Under the pieces are notes generated by a model that saw only the letters and a list, made by a program, of their open reading frames with translations, was not told the origin of the DNA and did not search any database. Shown here one piece after another: positions 1 to 13,300 of a stretch of DNA of 36,835 bases. The DNA lies in the NCBI GenBank assembly GCA_033557685.1, contig JAWQRN010000131.1, forward strand, positions 1-36,835, written 5' to 3'. The position numbers and the translations under genes were made by a program. Position 1 is the first letter of the stretch; each line of letters starts with the position of its first letter. This DNA is from Sperchopsis tessellata. Lineage: Eukaryota > Arthropoda > Insecta > Coleoptera > Hydrophilidae.

Positions 1-1
1 T

Positions 2-3
<2 letters not shown>

Positions 4-44
<41 letters not shown>
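4..44. repeat. (TA)n microsatellite
   Basis: An uninterrupted TA dinucleotide tract lies at the left edge of the window. It carries no coding signal and is the first of several TA tracts in the window. Confidence 0.95.
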
Positions 45-46
<2 letters not shown>

Positions 47-318
47 AAATATATATATATACATTTGTCTTAATCAAGACGTTCAAAAGGTCCTTCGACA
101 TAATCTACCGCATATAAATATTTATTTTTATATAACGAATGAACCAGTGAATAAAACGACCCTTAAAAAGGAGCTTGATCTCTCTGATGAATATTTAATT
201 ATACATCTATATCTGTATATAGTAGTAATCCAGTTTTTATTTAAAAAATATAAAAATAAGTTTAGATTTTCATTTAAAATATGTAAAAATAAAATATTTT
301 ACTTAAATATATTTTATT

Positions 319-1020
319 TTAGTAGATATGATTTTCTTCATCATCTGACGTAAGAGGTTTATCAAGAATTTCATTATCTAGATTTCACCATCATTTTCCA
401 TACCATCAATAGTATTAGAGATACCGAAATTTTTGAAAGATTTTAGGACTGTCTTTACTTTTAATTTACCCAATGCTTTGACCACGAAATTACACATCTC
501 AAAAGATGGATTATTCTACACTTCGTGCATATGGTCTTTAAATGGCTTATTTATGCTGACATCTAGTGGTTCATATAGGAAAGTTAAACTGCCTGGTATA
601 AGAGCAATTTTAGTATTATTATTTGCCAATCGAGTTTTAGTGTTTTCAATTAAATGACTGCAAACCATATCCAAGACTAATAAACTGCATTTCTTAAACA
701 CACGGCATGACAACACGACCATAAACCTAGTTTTTTTCTAACCTGCACTCCGAACTAGCACAGTATTTATACCTTTGGAGTCCACTGTTTTACTTACTAC
801 CATGTCGAAGTTTATGGGAGATTCTTCCATATTTCCAATATTTGATAATGGAAAATTATGTTGTTGCCTCACTCAAATAATAATTTGGTGAAAACAGTAC
901 CACTCTGGTGGTAGTTTCTGAACAACTTTTGTTTTTGCCATATTACCAGATTTTTCCCCTGAATGAAACGGCTGCACCATTCAGAGGTAGCTTTGAATTC
1001 GGTACTCTGTCCTGGATTTA
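319..1020 (-). pseudogene. Tigger/pogo-type DDE transposase remnant
   Basis: Read on the minus strand, several frames give a recognisable C-terminal half of a Tc1/mariner-superfamily Tigger (pogo) transposase. In order there are a segment with EWCSRF and KVVQKLPPEW, a block with IGNMEESPINFDMV, a block with LLVLDMVCSHL, then PLDVSINKPFK, and a tail with FGISNTIDGME that ends at a stop at 319-321. The first catalytic Asp, normally in NMDE, reads Glu (825-827), while the LLVLD aspartate remains. Frameshifts and stops separate the blocks, so it is a dead fossil. The N-terminal DNA-binding half and the terminal repeats are not seen. The family call rests on motif recognition from memory. Confidence 0.75.
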
Positions 1021-1556
1021 ATCTTGATCACTTACAAAAATTGTAGCCGTCTTAGATGCCCAATATATGCTAACCATATATAAATTGCACCTCGTCTTAT
1101 ACACCGATATATATGGTATATAAGTTAAAACTATATTATCATTTATCTGAAATATTTCAAGACATCTGGTTTTAACGCCGAATTATTGGTATTTCTATTT
1201 TTATTTCTCGGGCATGCCACACCTTTTTTTTGGGGGGAGAAGATGATGCTGAGAAATCAGCAAGTTTTTAAGATAATTGCACCTGAAATTTTAATAAGTG
1301 TGTACGAATCGTTTCTCAATTGGGAAAATGTTTTCAATTAAAAAAAGGCATTTTAACATACGCTACACTATTATATTAATTATCAAGAGTATTTTTTTTT
1401 GATTTAAATGTAACTACTTCTATTTAGTTTAAAAACTCTTAATGATAGTGGGTACATTTGTGATTGGAAATATTTGTCGATCTTAGAATTAATGAAAAAA
1501 GAATTGTGCTTCAATTTTGTTAAAAGTTATCAAATTTTGCCTCTCAGGTGTGTCAA

Positions 1557-1601
<45 letters not shown>

Positions 1602-2319
1602 CGCTACTGTATAAGTTTTAGTATATTTCATAGCAATTATAATAATGTTAGAAATGTAATATACTTAGTAACGATCGTTTTGGGTATGTATTCCTTCTTC
1701 AGAATGTCAGGTCTTGATAGCTGTTGGCTGCAATCTGGTTTTTAGTAAAACTTCAGAGGTTATTTGTGTTTAGTTTGTTTGGGGGGGGGGATGATTTAGG
1801 AGGAGGATGATATAGGAGGGGTTAAGTGTGTGTTAAGCTATGAGTGCAGTAATGTGACAGTATTTTAATTATGAAGTTGTTTTTAACAGGTAGGTATTAT
1901 GATGTTATGTCTGGTCAATTAATATTTCAAGTAATTTGTGTTTGTATATTTCGATTTGTTCTTGTGTTGATATATGTGTGGTTTTTGGTAGGATTTGATG
2001 TGTTCATTATATCTTTGGTAAAATGGTTTAGTAGTATTTTTATGTAAAAAGTTTTGTTTAATTAATAATAAAGTATTATAAAAAAAATAATAATTACCTT
2101 GGTCGTTGCCATAATACCTTTAATTATGTTAGTGGAATATGCTTTGCATTGTTTATGTATTTCATACCAATAATCATCAGTAAAAACCATAGATAACTGA
2201 AACAATAATAAATGTGTACGAATAATAAGAAACACCCGTCACAGTTTGTTGGTTTGGTTGAGGTGGAATTTTGAAAAAATTGCTTATTTACAATTATCTA
2301 TTCATAAGCCCCACGCACA
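1021..2319. other. Non-coding stretch, no gene seen
   Basis: This is AT-rich sequence with no convincing exon or element. It holds a (TA)n tract at 1559-1599 and a run of ten G at 1781-1790 followed by purine-rich GGAGGA repeats. It is probably intronic if the ZFYVE26 gene continues leftward. Confidence 0.6.
1559..1599. repeat. (TA)n microsatellite
   Basis: A pure TA dinucleotide tract of about 40 bases, flanked by unrelated AT-rich sequence. Confidence 0.95.
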
Positions 2320-2790
2320 AGCATACAGGGTGTGACAATTTAATTCCAGAAATGCACTTTTAAAAAATATATATGTGGAACTGTACACTAGTGGTTAATG
2401 ATGGCATTCCCAACTTTGGAAGCAGGCCTGGAACTCATTTTCCCGGAATACAGGGCGCTAAGACAGGTGAATAGGCAGAGTGATCAAATTGCGTAATAGC
2501 TTTTTTGGCCAGAAAGTCTCTCATAGTGCACTGTGATTTGGCGCTTTGTCATGATGAATGCTCCACTTGTCAAGGCACAATTATGGTCTTTTCATTCGAA
2601 TATAATCTCTGCAGCAAAAATCTTTCCCATGCCCAATTCTTCAGCTGAGATTAGCAAATAATCTGCAATTATTCAACTAACAATCTCATACTTAATCGTC
2701 TGATGGACCATATCGAACCTCGCACTGCATTAATATTAGCATCTGTCATTCTTGTTTTTGGCTGTCCGTTTCTGGAGTTCTTCCATTACA
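2320..2790 (-). pseudogene. Degraded mariner transposase fragment
   Basis: Minus-strand translation in shifting frames gives pieces typical of mariner transposases: a helix-turn-helix tail ending AEELGMGKIF and, further on, HHDKAPNHSAL, which matches the catalytic HHDNAPxHSAL block. Several stops and frameshifts separate them, and only about a third of a transposase is left. A CAGGGTGTGACAATTTAATT segment at about 2328-2347 resembles the outer end of a mariner of this type. No matching second end was found. It differs from the Mos1-like copy at 10995-12180. Confidence 0.6.
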
Positions 2791-2979
2791 GTTTCTCGCC
2801 TAACTTTAAATATCAAATGCCACTCCATTTCAACAGTTCTAACATTTCAGAAGTGCTTTTTCCTATTTCTTACACAAAATTTGATATTGATATGCTGCTA
2901 TAAACTTCGATTGCCCATTTTTACACCAAAGTGCACATGTATCCATATCCAGTACCTTCCCAATAGCTAACTAACAACA

Positions 2980-3700
2980 GGCACTATCAGCTTGAATTTG
3001 TACATTTGAAGACTCCGTTTGTATTTATTGGGGGTACTTATAATGTACAATTCACTGCATTATCAGCATATATTAAATCATTAACTTTTCTTCCATTAAC
3101 TCACTCTGTCCCCATAATTTATTTTCTAATGATAAAAATAAATGAGATATAACATATCCTTGCTGTACTCCCTGTTATACTTTGAATCATTTGCTCATAT
3201 TTCCATTTATCTATATCCTCACACAGACATACTTTTTGTAGTTGCATAGTATATATTCTATTCCCAGGGCCAACTCTCAACAAAAAAAAAAATCTATCTT
3301 ACATCCATTTATTTTTAAACACCTGATGGAAACTAATAATTTGATCCATATGGTGCCTGCAAGGCATAAAATAACCATGTACATCCGAAAATGTCTTGTT
3401 TATAATGTTGCATATTTTTCCAATCACCTACACCAAACTATTTCCTGGAATGCTCAGAAGCCTTAGCTTCATTTAAATTTTACAATCAAACTTGTCATAT
3501 TTCATCAAATCATTTGATAGTTTTGCACGATCTAAGCATTCAATAAATAGTTATGTAACCATTGTCATTGCTTCTCCTACACACTTTCTTGTTTCATTTG
3601 TAATTCAATCCATTCCTCTAACTTTTTCATTCTTTAACCTTATAATTGTTCACACAATCAGTTCTTGAGTGATGTTGAATATATCTTTATTTATAATTTC
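2980..3700 (-). pseudogene. LINE reverse transcriptase remnant
   Basis: Broken minus-strand reading shows ECLDRAKLSNDL near 3520, then ARICYISFIF and VNGRKVNDLIYADNAV further along. The last corresponds to the YADD catalytic box of a non-LTR reverse transcriptase, with the second Asp changed to Asn (YADN, codons at about 3056-3070). Many stops interrupt it. The clade cannot be fixed from this much sequence. Confidence 0.55.
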
Positions 3701-3948
3701 ATTCGCTACATCATCATACATTATTTTCTTCACCATTTTATCTTCTCATATGCTATTCTCTTTTCGTTATTGTATCCAAGAACATCTGAATATACCATAC
3801 CTGCACATCATATAGTATAGCATAAATTACATTATTTATGAAATGTGTCCGAATGAATTCTAGTACACCAAAAAGTGAAGTACTGAATTGATATACCATA
3901 CTGTTGGAATTATTAGTATTTTAAAGTAATAAAACTACTTTTTCTCAC

Positions 3949-4353
3949 CTTATTATGTAATTTGATCAAATTGAACCATTCTTGCAAGTTTTCTTTATCT
4001 TTTTGATCGACAGAAAAATTTGTCAGCTCTGTCGTTATAACTTCCAAGCAAAAATTTGCCGGCCAATATTTCATCTCATGTAAGATTGTTTTAATTCGTG
4101 TGTAGTTGTTCCATATACATCGTACGTAGTTAAAATGTTCAGGGTCAACTTTGTCGGCAACAATATTGTATAATATTGAATCTCTCAATACAGCTAATTG
4201 AACATTCTTTCTGAGTTGCACTTCTGATATGCTCTCAATTATAGCTAAGTAGTATTTCCAATCTGTTAAATCCATCGATTCTGACATTTCTTCGGCAGCT
4301 TCAACCTCATCCAAACTTGATTCAAACATTTGTCTGAAAGACCCTTCTCCCAC
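3949..4353 (-). CDS. ZFYVE26: ZFYVE26 exon 3, last exon in window
   Basis: This exon adds 135 residues (about 841-975). The acceptor is TATTTAAG before GTG at 4353 and the donor is AAG|GTGAGA at 3949/3948. The intron before it is only 131 bp. The segment runs from VGEGSFRQMF to LIKLHNK and includes WPANFCLEVI, matching the WPLESCLEIL helix of the human protein. No following exon could be found between 1 and 3912, so the next one is probably off the left edge. Confidence 0.83.
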
Positions 4354-7300
4354 CTTAAATAGTAAAAATATATTAGTATTGAAGATTGTTCTTTTGCAAA
4401 CATGATGATTTATATTGACATAGTTCAACTACATTGGATGCTGTATCTTATTTATTGGATAATAAATTTATTATTATTACTTACCTTAGCCTTGCAAAAT
4501 TCTATAACCTTTTGAACGTGATTTTCATGATATAAGGCAGTGGTCACTTCATTGTCATTGTACAGCCCTTTCAATTTTCTCACCATAGGACATTTTATAA
4601 AGTTATTAAAAATAACAACTCTCTTATCATCTGCATGTATATAAGATGTTTCAATCTTGTACATTTCGTTGATAATATACCCAAGCAACCAGTTTCGACT
4701 GTTGATAAAATATAAAATGTGATTGTTTGGCACAAGGGCTCTTTTTGTTTCAGGTTTGGGATCCAAATGTGGTCCAGAATACAGTGCAATATTGGGAAAA
4801 CAATTGGCTGCTATATTGTAGGTCAAATCCAATTTAACTTTGTTGTAAAGAGGCTCGAAATCCGATGGTATAAGATTTTTTTTGTAAATAAGTTTTCCAA
4901 TTACTTTTGATCGACTTATATTCACGATATCAAAAAATGGAGCATCAAGACCTTTAGTTATTAGACTAGTATGATTTCCATCAACATAATATATTCTTGA
5001 ATAGACTCTAATATAGTTCATAACTTTCGAAAAATATTTAGTACATTCGGTTTCTGTTCCAATCTTCCATTTCATTAATTCCAGACAAGCTTCTTGGAGT
5101 TTAATGAATGCTTTGTGGGATTCATGGTCTTTGTTTAAAGTACCTGGTCGGTCCAGGTTCAAAAAGCTCTGAAATTGATCGTAAGATTTAGCAATCTCTT
5201 GATAGTAATTTTCTTCTGTTTTATAGTCTTCCACATCTAAGTTATAAGAAGGATTATTCAGAATACAAGGAAGTGATATATCGTTTACTTCCTTGAAGAG
5301 TTTGGTAATTTTTTTATAAAAATTGGAGAGAGGAGAAGCTGTAGTTGGTTCCAAAGTATTATATTGCTCTAAAATGTTAAGCATATAATCACACTCAATT
5401 AAGTTCTCTGGCACAGTTAATGCTAAATCAAAAATGTTTATGAACATATCATTGCGTGATTCATAATGAGAAAGGTAATCATGTTTTTTTAAGTTGGCTT
5501 TGATGAAAAAGTTTTTTTCCTCATTGGGATAGATCTCTTCTTGTTGAAAACGTTTTTCAAAAGTGCCCGAAACTAAATACTCTTCTTCTTTTTCTTCTAA
5601 ACTTGTTTTTAATTCTTGTCGGATTTTTTGTAATTTATCTATATTTGAAACTTCATTTGCCAGTGAAGAACCCTCTAAGCTGAACATCTACAAAAAAGAA
5701 GAAAACATATATAAATGTATTAGTCAGATACAACCAATTATTGATAATCTTGTAACAACCATCTACTGCTATTGTTTGCCAATCTTGATATTATTCTATT
5801 GCATTATTATATTGTAGCAATAAACTATGACAAAATAGTAAAAAGTGTTAAGAAAATTTATAATTGCTCCAACATTAATAGAAATTATGGTTTCCAATTT
5901 TCAATTTCTTAAAGGACCCTCAGGCTTGTTACTTTATTCTAACACACTAACCATCCGAAAAGAACTATACTATACCGCCTGGGGAAGGTGTAGAAAATGC
6001 CACTCCGATTTTTAAAATTTTCTTTGGAAGTATTGTATTATATAGGCATTATCAATGGATTACAAGACAATTATTACAATGAAAATAGCCACATAGGTAT
6101 TTATATTCTTATAATATACAATACATCAAAATATCATAATTTTGTGTAAATTCGATGATTTTTAACCTACCTTTTTCAAGTAGGATAAAAATTGAAATTG
6201 GCTTCTTAGGAAAAATTTTCATTACTTTATTAACTTCTTATAATATCTAAGAAAACAATATAAAAAAAAATCAAATTTGAAACAAAAAGTGGCATTTGTT
6301 ACTGCTTTATTGCCCATACCCCACTCCTGCACAGACCTATATAAGCATGATTCGGTGAAGTTGAGTTCAAGTACCCCTTGCAACAGAATCTGAAACATAC
6401 GAATTTTACACCATTCTTGCTATAGAAGTTCTTACTGCATTTTTTATGTGCATTTCTAATTCCAGATCTTTTTTTTTTGGGAATTGTATTCACATTGTTA
6501 TGGGCATATTTACCTGTTAATATTACTTTTCCTAATACAGTTGTCCATATTGTTATTGATTCGATTGTTATGGTTGTAAACTGCATTATATTATTATTTT
6601 ATACCTTTGCTGGTTATTTTAACTTCCCTACTCTCCGCTGCTGGTGTGATAAAGCAGTTTTCTGTAGACTTGTGTTATGATGCTTTAACCCTTAATCAGC
6701 TTACTCAAGTTGAGAATTTCCTACTCAGATTTCCTCCTTTCTTGGTTTTTTCCACGGTTTTCTGAATCGATTGTGGTTGTTTATCGTTATTTGCTAAATG
6801 CTTTTCTTTGAGCGTTTAATCTAACTGCTAGATGGAACTTTATATATTGATTGGTATTGACAAATTCGACATCGGTTTTTGTTTTGTTTGCCATGTTAAT
6901 GTGACATATTTTAATATGTTTTAATTAAACGGTTTTCTTGATGTCTACTATTGTTTTAAAAGCGCATGGTTCTGACTACAGATAAACAGTGCTTTTTTTT
7001 GAGCTTCCATTTTTTCCTAATTTCTGTTTGTTTCCTTGTATTATAGACCCTAGATGAAGGAAGAATTGATTCCGAAACCTCGGTATATTGTAGAAATAAA
7101 GAATCAATAGGAATATTTACAACAGGTTTCTGCTTTTTCTTTACCATAAATTACCTAATAAATAGGAAAACATAACTTTTTCCTTAACATTGTATAATAT
7201 GACTGAAAAGATTTTCTCAGACCATTTTGTTTGGAATCTCTACAACATTAAGGATATTGAACTTTTACAATGAAAGCAAAGAAGAGTTTCCAAGATCCCT

Positions 7301-10300
7301 CAAACTGTTATCCTATGATTGAAGACATGTTAAGTACTTTTGATTTGTTTGCATGTTATGAACTGTTTGTTTTATTCCACGGATGGATATCAATTTACAT
7401 ATTTTAATTTGTCCAGATTCTTGATCCGAAAGGGTACTCACAATAATTAAACAACTTCGTTGAGTGTGAGAGAGAACTTTCTGACAAACAGAACCATGTA
7501 TATCTGGAATAATGTAGAAGAGGACACCATTTTCGCTACAAGCATCAACTCTTTATGAACAAATTAGACCAAAATCTGAAAACTGTAAATAACAGATTCA
7601 ACAATAGACTCATTGGTAACGCTACCTTATTGTTGCATTAATAATAATTATAATAATTTTCTTCTGTTTCAAGTATTGAAAACTGTTCAGACAGTTCTAT
7701 TAAATATAGCTGTCAAAATGACCCAACCTTTAACTTCAATATTTATATTGGCTTTAAAGATTTATTTATGTTGGTGTATTTGGCCACCTGCGTATAAAAT
7801 AAATTTGACTCAACAAGAGACCTTCGTAATATTTGAAAGTTTTGGCTCGGAAGATGACATCTATAGTGATGAAGATGAAATGATCCAACCACAAGATATT
7901 AAACATATGAAATTAGAGAAACACAAAGACCGGTATTATATATTACACCAATTAGCTTCAAGGAAGAATGCCGAAACAAAGTTAAAATATATACAACAAG
8001 AAAAAGAGTATCGCAAATTGAGGGAATCCAGTTTTAATTACGACGAGGCAGATCCTTGGATTGGTGGTTTTGTTGATAAAAATGGAACTATTAAGGTTAG
8101 CTCTGTAATATATGAAATTATAATAGTTTATTCATTCCTAATAGAGTTTGCACAGTAAGTTCTATCGGGTTATCTAGGGAACGTTTACTGGAAATGTAAG
8201 AAAGATATATAGGTTAAAGAAAACACATGTAAACTAGACTGCTAAAAATTAATTAATCATAGAATAAATATAAAATAGGGAGAAATATTATTTTTAAAGT
8301 TTCCTTAAGTTTAAGTAGTTGAAAAAGTATCTTTTTTAAACGTGTGGTATATATACTAAGGAGGTTGTCTATTGAATAATAACTTGTATTTTACTGTAAT
8401 ATGAATGGGTTAGCTATTCACTAGTTTTACTCTTTTAGATCATTGTGCAGTATTATTTTAATATTTTATAAACTTATCGTCAAAAGACTATTACGAAAAC
8501 TTTTTACAGCATAATAGTGAACATTCTTTTGCTGTTTCTACACCTCACTACCACAGAAGTTGAATTAAAAGATACTGTTAGAAATTTTTTACCAGAATTC
8601 ACCTTTTAATTACCTCTTTCATTACATTAAATATTCAGCTAACATAAACAAATTTCATAACTATCTTGAGGTTTATTCTATATAAAATTCTTAAATTATT
8701 AGGAAAATATGAATGTCTATTATTCAAATTCTCTTGCAAAAAGGGCAATAGAAGAAAGTTTGAAGCTGGAAAAGAGAGAACAAATATTAAGAGTACAAAA
8801 TATGACGGGAGATGTAAAAGAAGAAACCTATGATTACAGAGAGTTTAAAAATGAATACAGTGAAGAAATAAAACAAGCAAAATTTTCCAATCTAACTTTA
8901 AACTACACAGATGTAAAAGAAGATGAGTCAGTTAAAGATGCAGTGGAAACTTTGGTTGACTTCAAAGAAACGCCGAGGAATTGTACAAAAGAAGAAATGA
9001 AAGGAATAGGTATTAAAGATGTTTAAGAAATCTTAGGTGTTATCAGTTCATGTTTTTAGGTTTAGGAGCAGTGAAGTGTTTCTGGCTTGAGGTTAAAAAT
9101 ATTGACAAAAAGAATAAACAGGAAAGATTAATTTTATTGAAAAAAATATTTAAGTTGGCGATTATTTGGTTTTGTGTGTATTTAGTTATTGCCATACCAT
9201 GTTGGTGTCAAAGAGGTAAATATTCGTTCTTTGTAATCAAAATATATCATACTAGGATGATAACAAAGATGAGAGTCTTACAACATAGGCTATAACATTT
9301 GTCCTACTTAACCGCAAACATAATGAACTCCTTCAGTACCTTGTAAGGTTTAAAGGTTCATTTCAAAATGTTCACCAGCCCCAAAGTAAGCCCTCGACTT
9401 TCAGCCACTGCAGCATTATAAGGAATCGGTAATCTTTATTTTTCCACTTCCTTGTTCCTCCCCTTTCAATACCTATTTTACCAGACCTCTATAGTCTGTT
9501 CTATTCAGGTGGACTCATCACCTAAATAACCCTTCAATCCTTGTCTATAACCTTCTCGTTGCTAATCTATCTATTACGATTTATTCCTCCCCTATCTCTT
9601 CTTGTCACATCTTCTATTCTCCTCAGGAATTTTAATACTGCAGCCTGAAGTCGGCTGCTGTGCCTATGATCTCATGAATCACTTCTGTAGGTCCGCGTTT
9701 CTTTGCCTTATAAACAACTACCTTGTTTGTTGTGAAAACATCTCGTCAATTATGGAAGATTTTCCCTAAACTGTAGACTGTTGGAAATTACACATTAATC
9801 TCCCCCACTCTTCCATTACTGATCACAAAAACCTAAACGATTGTAAATGTTCAACTGGCTTTCTGCTTATAGTCATGTTTGCTTGTAGCTGCTCCCTGCT
9901 AATCATTATTACTTTCGTCTTTGGAAGAATTATCACCATATTCTTTGTGCACAAATCTCTGCTCAAGATTTTAATGTTTCTGTGTAGCTCACTTCTCGGA
10001 TCTGCACATACCAAATCATCCATAAATGCACTCATTACAAATCAAACACATTTCATTTCTATTTGCTGCCCTTCATCACATTTCCCATCAATGTAACGAG
10101 TGGCAGAAAACTAAGTGAAGCCCCTCTACATAAGGACCCTGTACCACATTATTACAAGTTCTAATAAAGATAATGTTGTCTTTGTGCAGGCTCTGAACGG
10201 CTATCAACAGCTCCCACTAGACACCTCTTGCCCTTAGAACAACCCATACATCCCAGTTATGAAATGTCGTAAATTTGTAAAACCATTCAAAAATCAACAA

Positions 10301-13300
10301 AATCAAACATATTATGTTTTGTTTTAAGGTTGGTGTTGCTGTTGTTTTCGATGTAAATTTTGTAGACCTAAAGAAAGAATTGATGAAGCCAAAAAGTTCT
10401 TAATGGATAACCCACCAGGAGTCTATCATACGGAATTAGATGGACAAATACTATACGAGCCTACAATTTATGAAAGACATGCACAGAAAAAACTAGAACA
10501 AGTTTTAATGAAATTATAAGTTTAATACATTTTTTCATTTCTAAATAGATAATTATATACTTGAATGGGTGACATCATGTACATGTTGAGAGGGTTTTAA
10601 CCCTGATTTTGTGAAGATTTTCCAGGCAGAAAGAACCCATCCTATACCAACATTTATTGTACGATTGTCAGAGTGACAAGTCTATTTCGGTTACATAATT
10701 TCAAGCAAATATATATGACTGATATTGGCTTACCCATTTCCTAGGTTTTGAAAAAATTGAGTTAAAAATCCATATAATTCAGGCTGAATCATAACACATC
10801 TATTTTTTGATAATTTTCATAAATTAAAAGATGGCACTATCAATTAAATTTTTTAAATTGCAAGGGGAACTTGTTCCACTTTATTGGAAAGATATTTTAA
10901 TTTTTTACACATTTGTTTTTGAAAAATGAAAATCCAATTATTTATTTTTTATGAATAGACTTAAAAAAATAAATGCAGGCAAATTAAAGATTTACCAAGT
11001 AAATATGAAACTGGAATTTTTTTATGGAAAATACACATTTATTGTAAAAAAATATTTTATTCAAAGTATTGCCCATCGCTAGCTACACATTTTTCCCATC
11101 TCTCTAGCAATTTGTAGATGCGCCGCTAAACAAAAAACTGTTGCTCTTTTGAGGCAAATCAATCATCGAGCCATTTTCGTAAGAAGTGAAGTGCTGCTCA
11201 GCAAGTGCGTGTCCCATCAATGCAAAAAAGTAGTAGTCAGATGGAGCCAAGTCTGGTGAGTAAGCCGCATATGAAAGTACTTGCCAACTAAATGCCTCAA
11301 TCGTTTCCTTGACCAGTTTTGCTGTGTGCGATGGTGCATTATTATGAAGCAAAATCACTTTGTGTTGCCTCTTTTGATATTCTAGTCGTTTCTAGCATTC
11401 AGTATTAACGGTTTCGCCAGATTTTAGCAGCTCATATATAACACCCTTCTGATCGCACAAAACACAGAGCATTGTCTTCCTTCCATAGCGATTTGGCCTT
11501 GAAGTTGATGTCGCTGGTTTGCTTGGAGTTACTCATGATCTTTTAAGCTTAGTATTCTCGAAATATATCCATTTTTCATCGCCAGTCACAATTCGATGGA
11601 GAAATGATTTCTTTTGTACCTGGCGAGCAGCATTTCACAAGTGGTTTTTTGGTTTTCCTGTTGTCTTTCATTCAGTTCATGTGGAACCTATTTTCGCACC
11701 TCCTGGATCTTTCCGATGGCTTTCAAACGTATGGAGATGGTTTCTCGTGCCACATTGATCCGCAAATTGTTGTTACGTTTGAGCGTCATCCTCATCCAAC
11801 AATGCTTGGAATTTTCTTCCACGTTTTTCGTTTCTCACGTCAAAATCGCCACTTATTATTTTTTTAAACCACCCAAAGCACTGTGATTTACCAAGAGCAT
11901 GCTTACCGTAAGCTTTGACAAGTATTCGATCAGATTCTGCAGCAGTTTTCTTCAAATGGTAACAGAAAATCAATTCTGTCCACAAATCGTAGTTTTCAGG
12001 CACAAAATTCGACATGTTCAATGCTATGAAAAAATATGTTGTTGTATGAAACTTGTATTGTTATGAGTTAAAAGTCTTTGACAAATGAAAACACAAGAAA
12101 AAGGCACCAATTTCACAGTCACTACATTGACAATTTGAGCCATCTATGAGCAAATTCCGGTTTCATATTTACAGACCTGGTAATTGAAACAACAAATATT
12201 TGGACTCAAATTTTGTTGAGGAATCTATTGGAAATCTTCTGATGCACATTGTAGAATTTTTCCTAGATGAGAGGATATTGAACAATTTTTACCACCATGA
12301 TCTCAGAGATATCTTCTGTCTGGATTATCCTACCACAAATCATACACTGTTTTAATCTTGAATGTAAATAATTTACTGTTTTGGAGAACTTTCTGAACAG
12401 ACCATGGGCTGGGTATATATCATGTAATAAGGCAATTTGAGTAGTGGGTTGAGTAGAATTCAACACCATTTCTGTTGTAATATCAATTTTCTTATCATTT
12501 TTCTTCAATGTGAAGGGAATTGGTCTTTAAGAATTTCAAAATGAGCTCTTTCAGTTAGACAAAGATGAAAACACAGACCAATGGTACGTAAAGGAATCAG
12601 ACATCAACACAGAAGATAGAATCAACATCAAAAGAGTGGGGAGAGAACACATTTCAGTGATGTTCTTGCTAAGGTCATAGAAGGAGAACAGAAAAATCTC
12701 CAAATATTTCGCTATGTTAAGTCTACGATCCTTATTTAGCATATGTATGCTGTGTGGGTTTTCCAGATAATGGGCATGGCCAGATTCATGAATATGAGTA
12801 GCAAAAGCTGGAAATGGTTTTCTTGTTTTATATGCATCTCAGATGTTCTGTGTAGTATATAGAAACAGATCTACTAGACTATTCAATGTAGTTGACCCCT
12901 CATATTCAAAATACGATGCAAACTCCGTAAGCCGACCTAGGGTACAATTGGTTTTTATTTTTGACCAACAAATTACCGAGTGTACCCACACATCTATATG
13001 ATATAATGACATCGTTACTCTTGAAAAGTCGAGCAATCTTAAAGTATTTTGGATGAGGTCATGAGGATAATCACTACTATACATGATCTGACGAATAATT
13101 CTCATGATTTTTATTACATCTTTTCTACTGACTATTCTTTAAAAAAGTACAAGAACAATGGGACCTAGTAGTGTATTTCTCACCAGATTATTACACTGGT
13201 CTGCATTATTTTTGAGGTCAAGATTTTTATAGCTGTTCTTTTATATTTAGTGCATGCTGAATTCAAAAACATAGAAGAAAGTTGGTATTATGGAAATAAA

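Noticed and set aside
1..3912. Further ZFYVE26 exons, including the FYVE zinc finger
   Set aside because: No minus-strand block with CxxC zinc-finger spacing or family motifs was found. The recognisable coding pieces here are transposon-derived.
4452..5687. ATG at 5687 as the start of a separate gene
   Set aside because: It is immediately preceded by a strong splice acceptor and its first residues complete a conserved spastizin block begun in exon 1.
6299..6586. 95-codon minus-strand open frame as a gene
   Set aside because: It lies in an intron, has no recognisable motif and no supporting splice sites.
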